Assembly: GCA_003556525.1 (NCBI GenBank)
Contig: PWRH01000062.1
Location: forward strand, 1-5,846
Source of the DNA: Candidatus Nealsoniibacteriota bacterium
Lineage (GTDB): Bacteria; Patescibacteriota; Minisyncoccia; Minisyncoccales; RBG-13-42-11
Direction of reading: 5' to 3'
Length of the DNA: 5,846 bases
Within the stretch, counting starts at the first letter, position 1, and every line of letters starts with the position of its first letter. The notes under the pieces are model-generated. The model made no database searches. It was not told the origin of the DNA and worked only from the letters and a program-made list of their open reading frames with translations. Position numbers and translations under genes: made by a program. Positions 5,810 through 5,846 of this stretch are shown here, piece after piece.

Positions 5810-5846
5810 TAAAATATAAAAGATTAATTAAAAAATATATAAATTA

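Overview
The window is AT-rich, tightly packed, and carries four genes, all on the + strand and all ending in TAA. They are separated by gaps of only 5, 16 and 4 nt. Gene content is bacterial alpha-glucan (glycogen) metabolism. Lysine-rich proteins, very short gaps, no visible Shine-Dalgarno motif before any gene, and a GH57 enzyme next to duplicated GlgA-type synthases together suggest a small-genome bacterium of the Patescibacteria/CPR type. That placement is an inference from style, not a marker-gene result.

Layout. Positions 1-317 hold no gene. Positions 1-141 are a block of short direct, tandem and inverted repeats. Positions 142-218 are plain AT-rich sequence. A very good sigma70-type promoter (TTGACA, 17-nt spacer, TAAAAT) lies at 219-247. 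It is followed at once by a terminator-like hairpin (259-287) that would sit in the 5' leader. The genes follow: a GT5 glycogen synthase homologue with a divergent HxHDWH-type site (318-1871), a GH57-family glucan-active enzyme (1877-3355), an APH/choline-kinase-fold small-molecule kinase (3372-4277), and a canonical GlgA glycogen synthase (4282-5688). A strong 12-bp intrinsic terminator (5719-5747) closes the unit. The last 99 bases hold only a weak promoter-like -10 for something beyond the window.

How they fit together. One promoter, four closely spaced genes and one terminator make a probable single operon of about 5.5 kb. The two GT5 enzymes would extend alpha-1,4-glucan from a nucleotide-glucose donor. 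The GH57 enzyme would branch, transfer or trim that glucan. The kinase may phosphorylate a sugar entering or leaving the pool, but its substrate cannot be read from the sequence. No ADP-glucose pyrophosphorylase (GlgC), GH13 branching enzyme (GlgB) or phosphorylase (GlgP) is present here. The points most worth following are the functional split between the two synthases, the orphan kinase, and the hairpin just after the promoter. I did not find a clearly new system: this looks like an unusual arrangement of known families.
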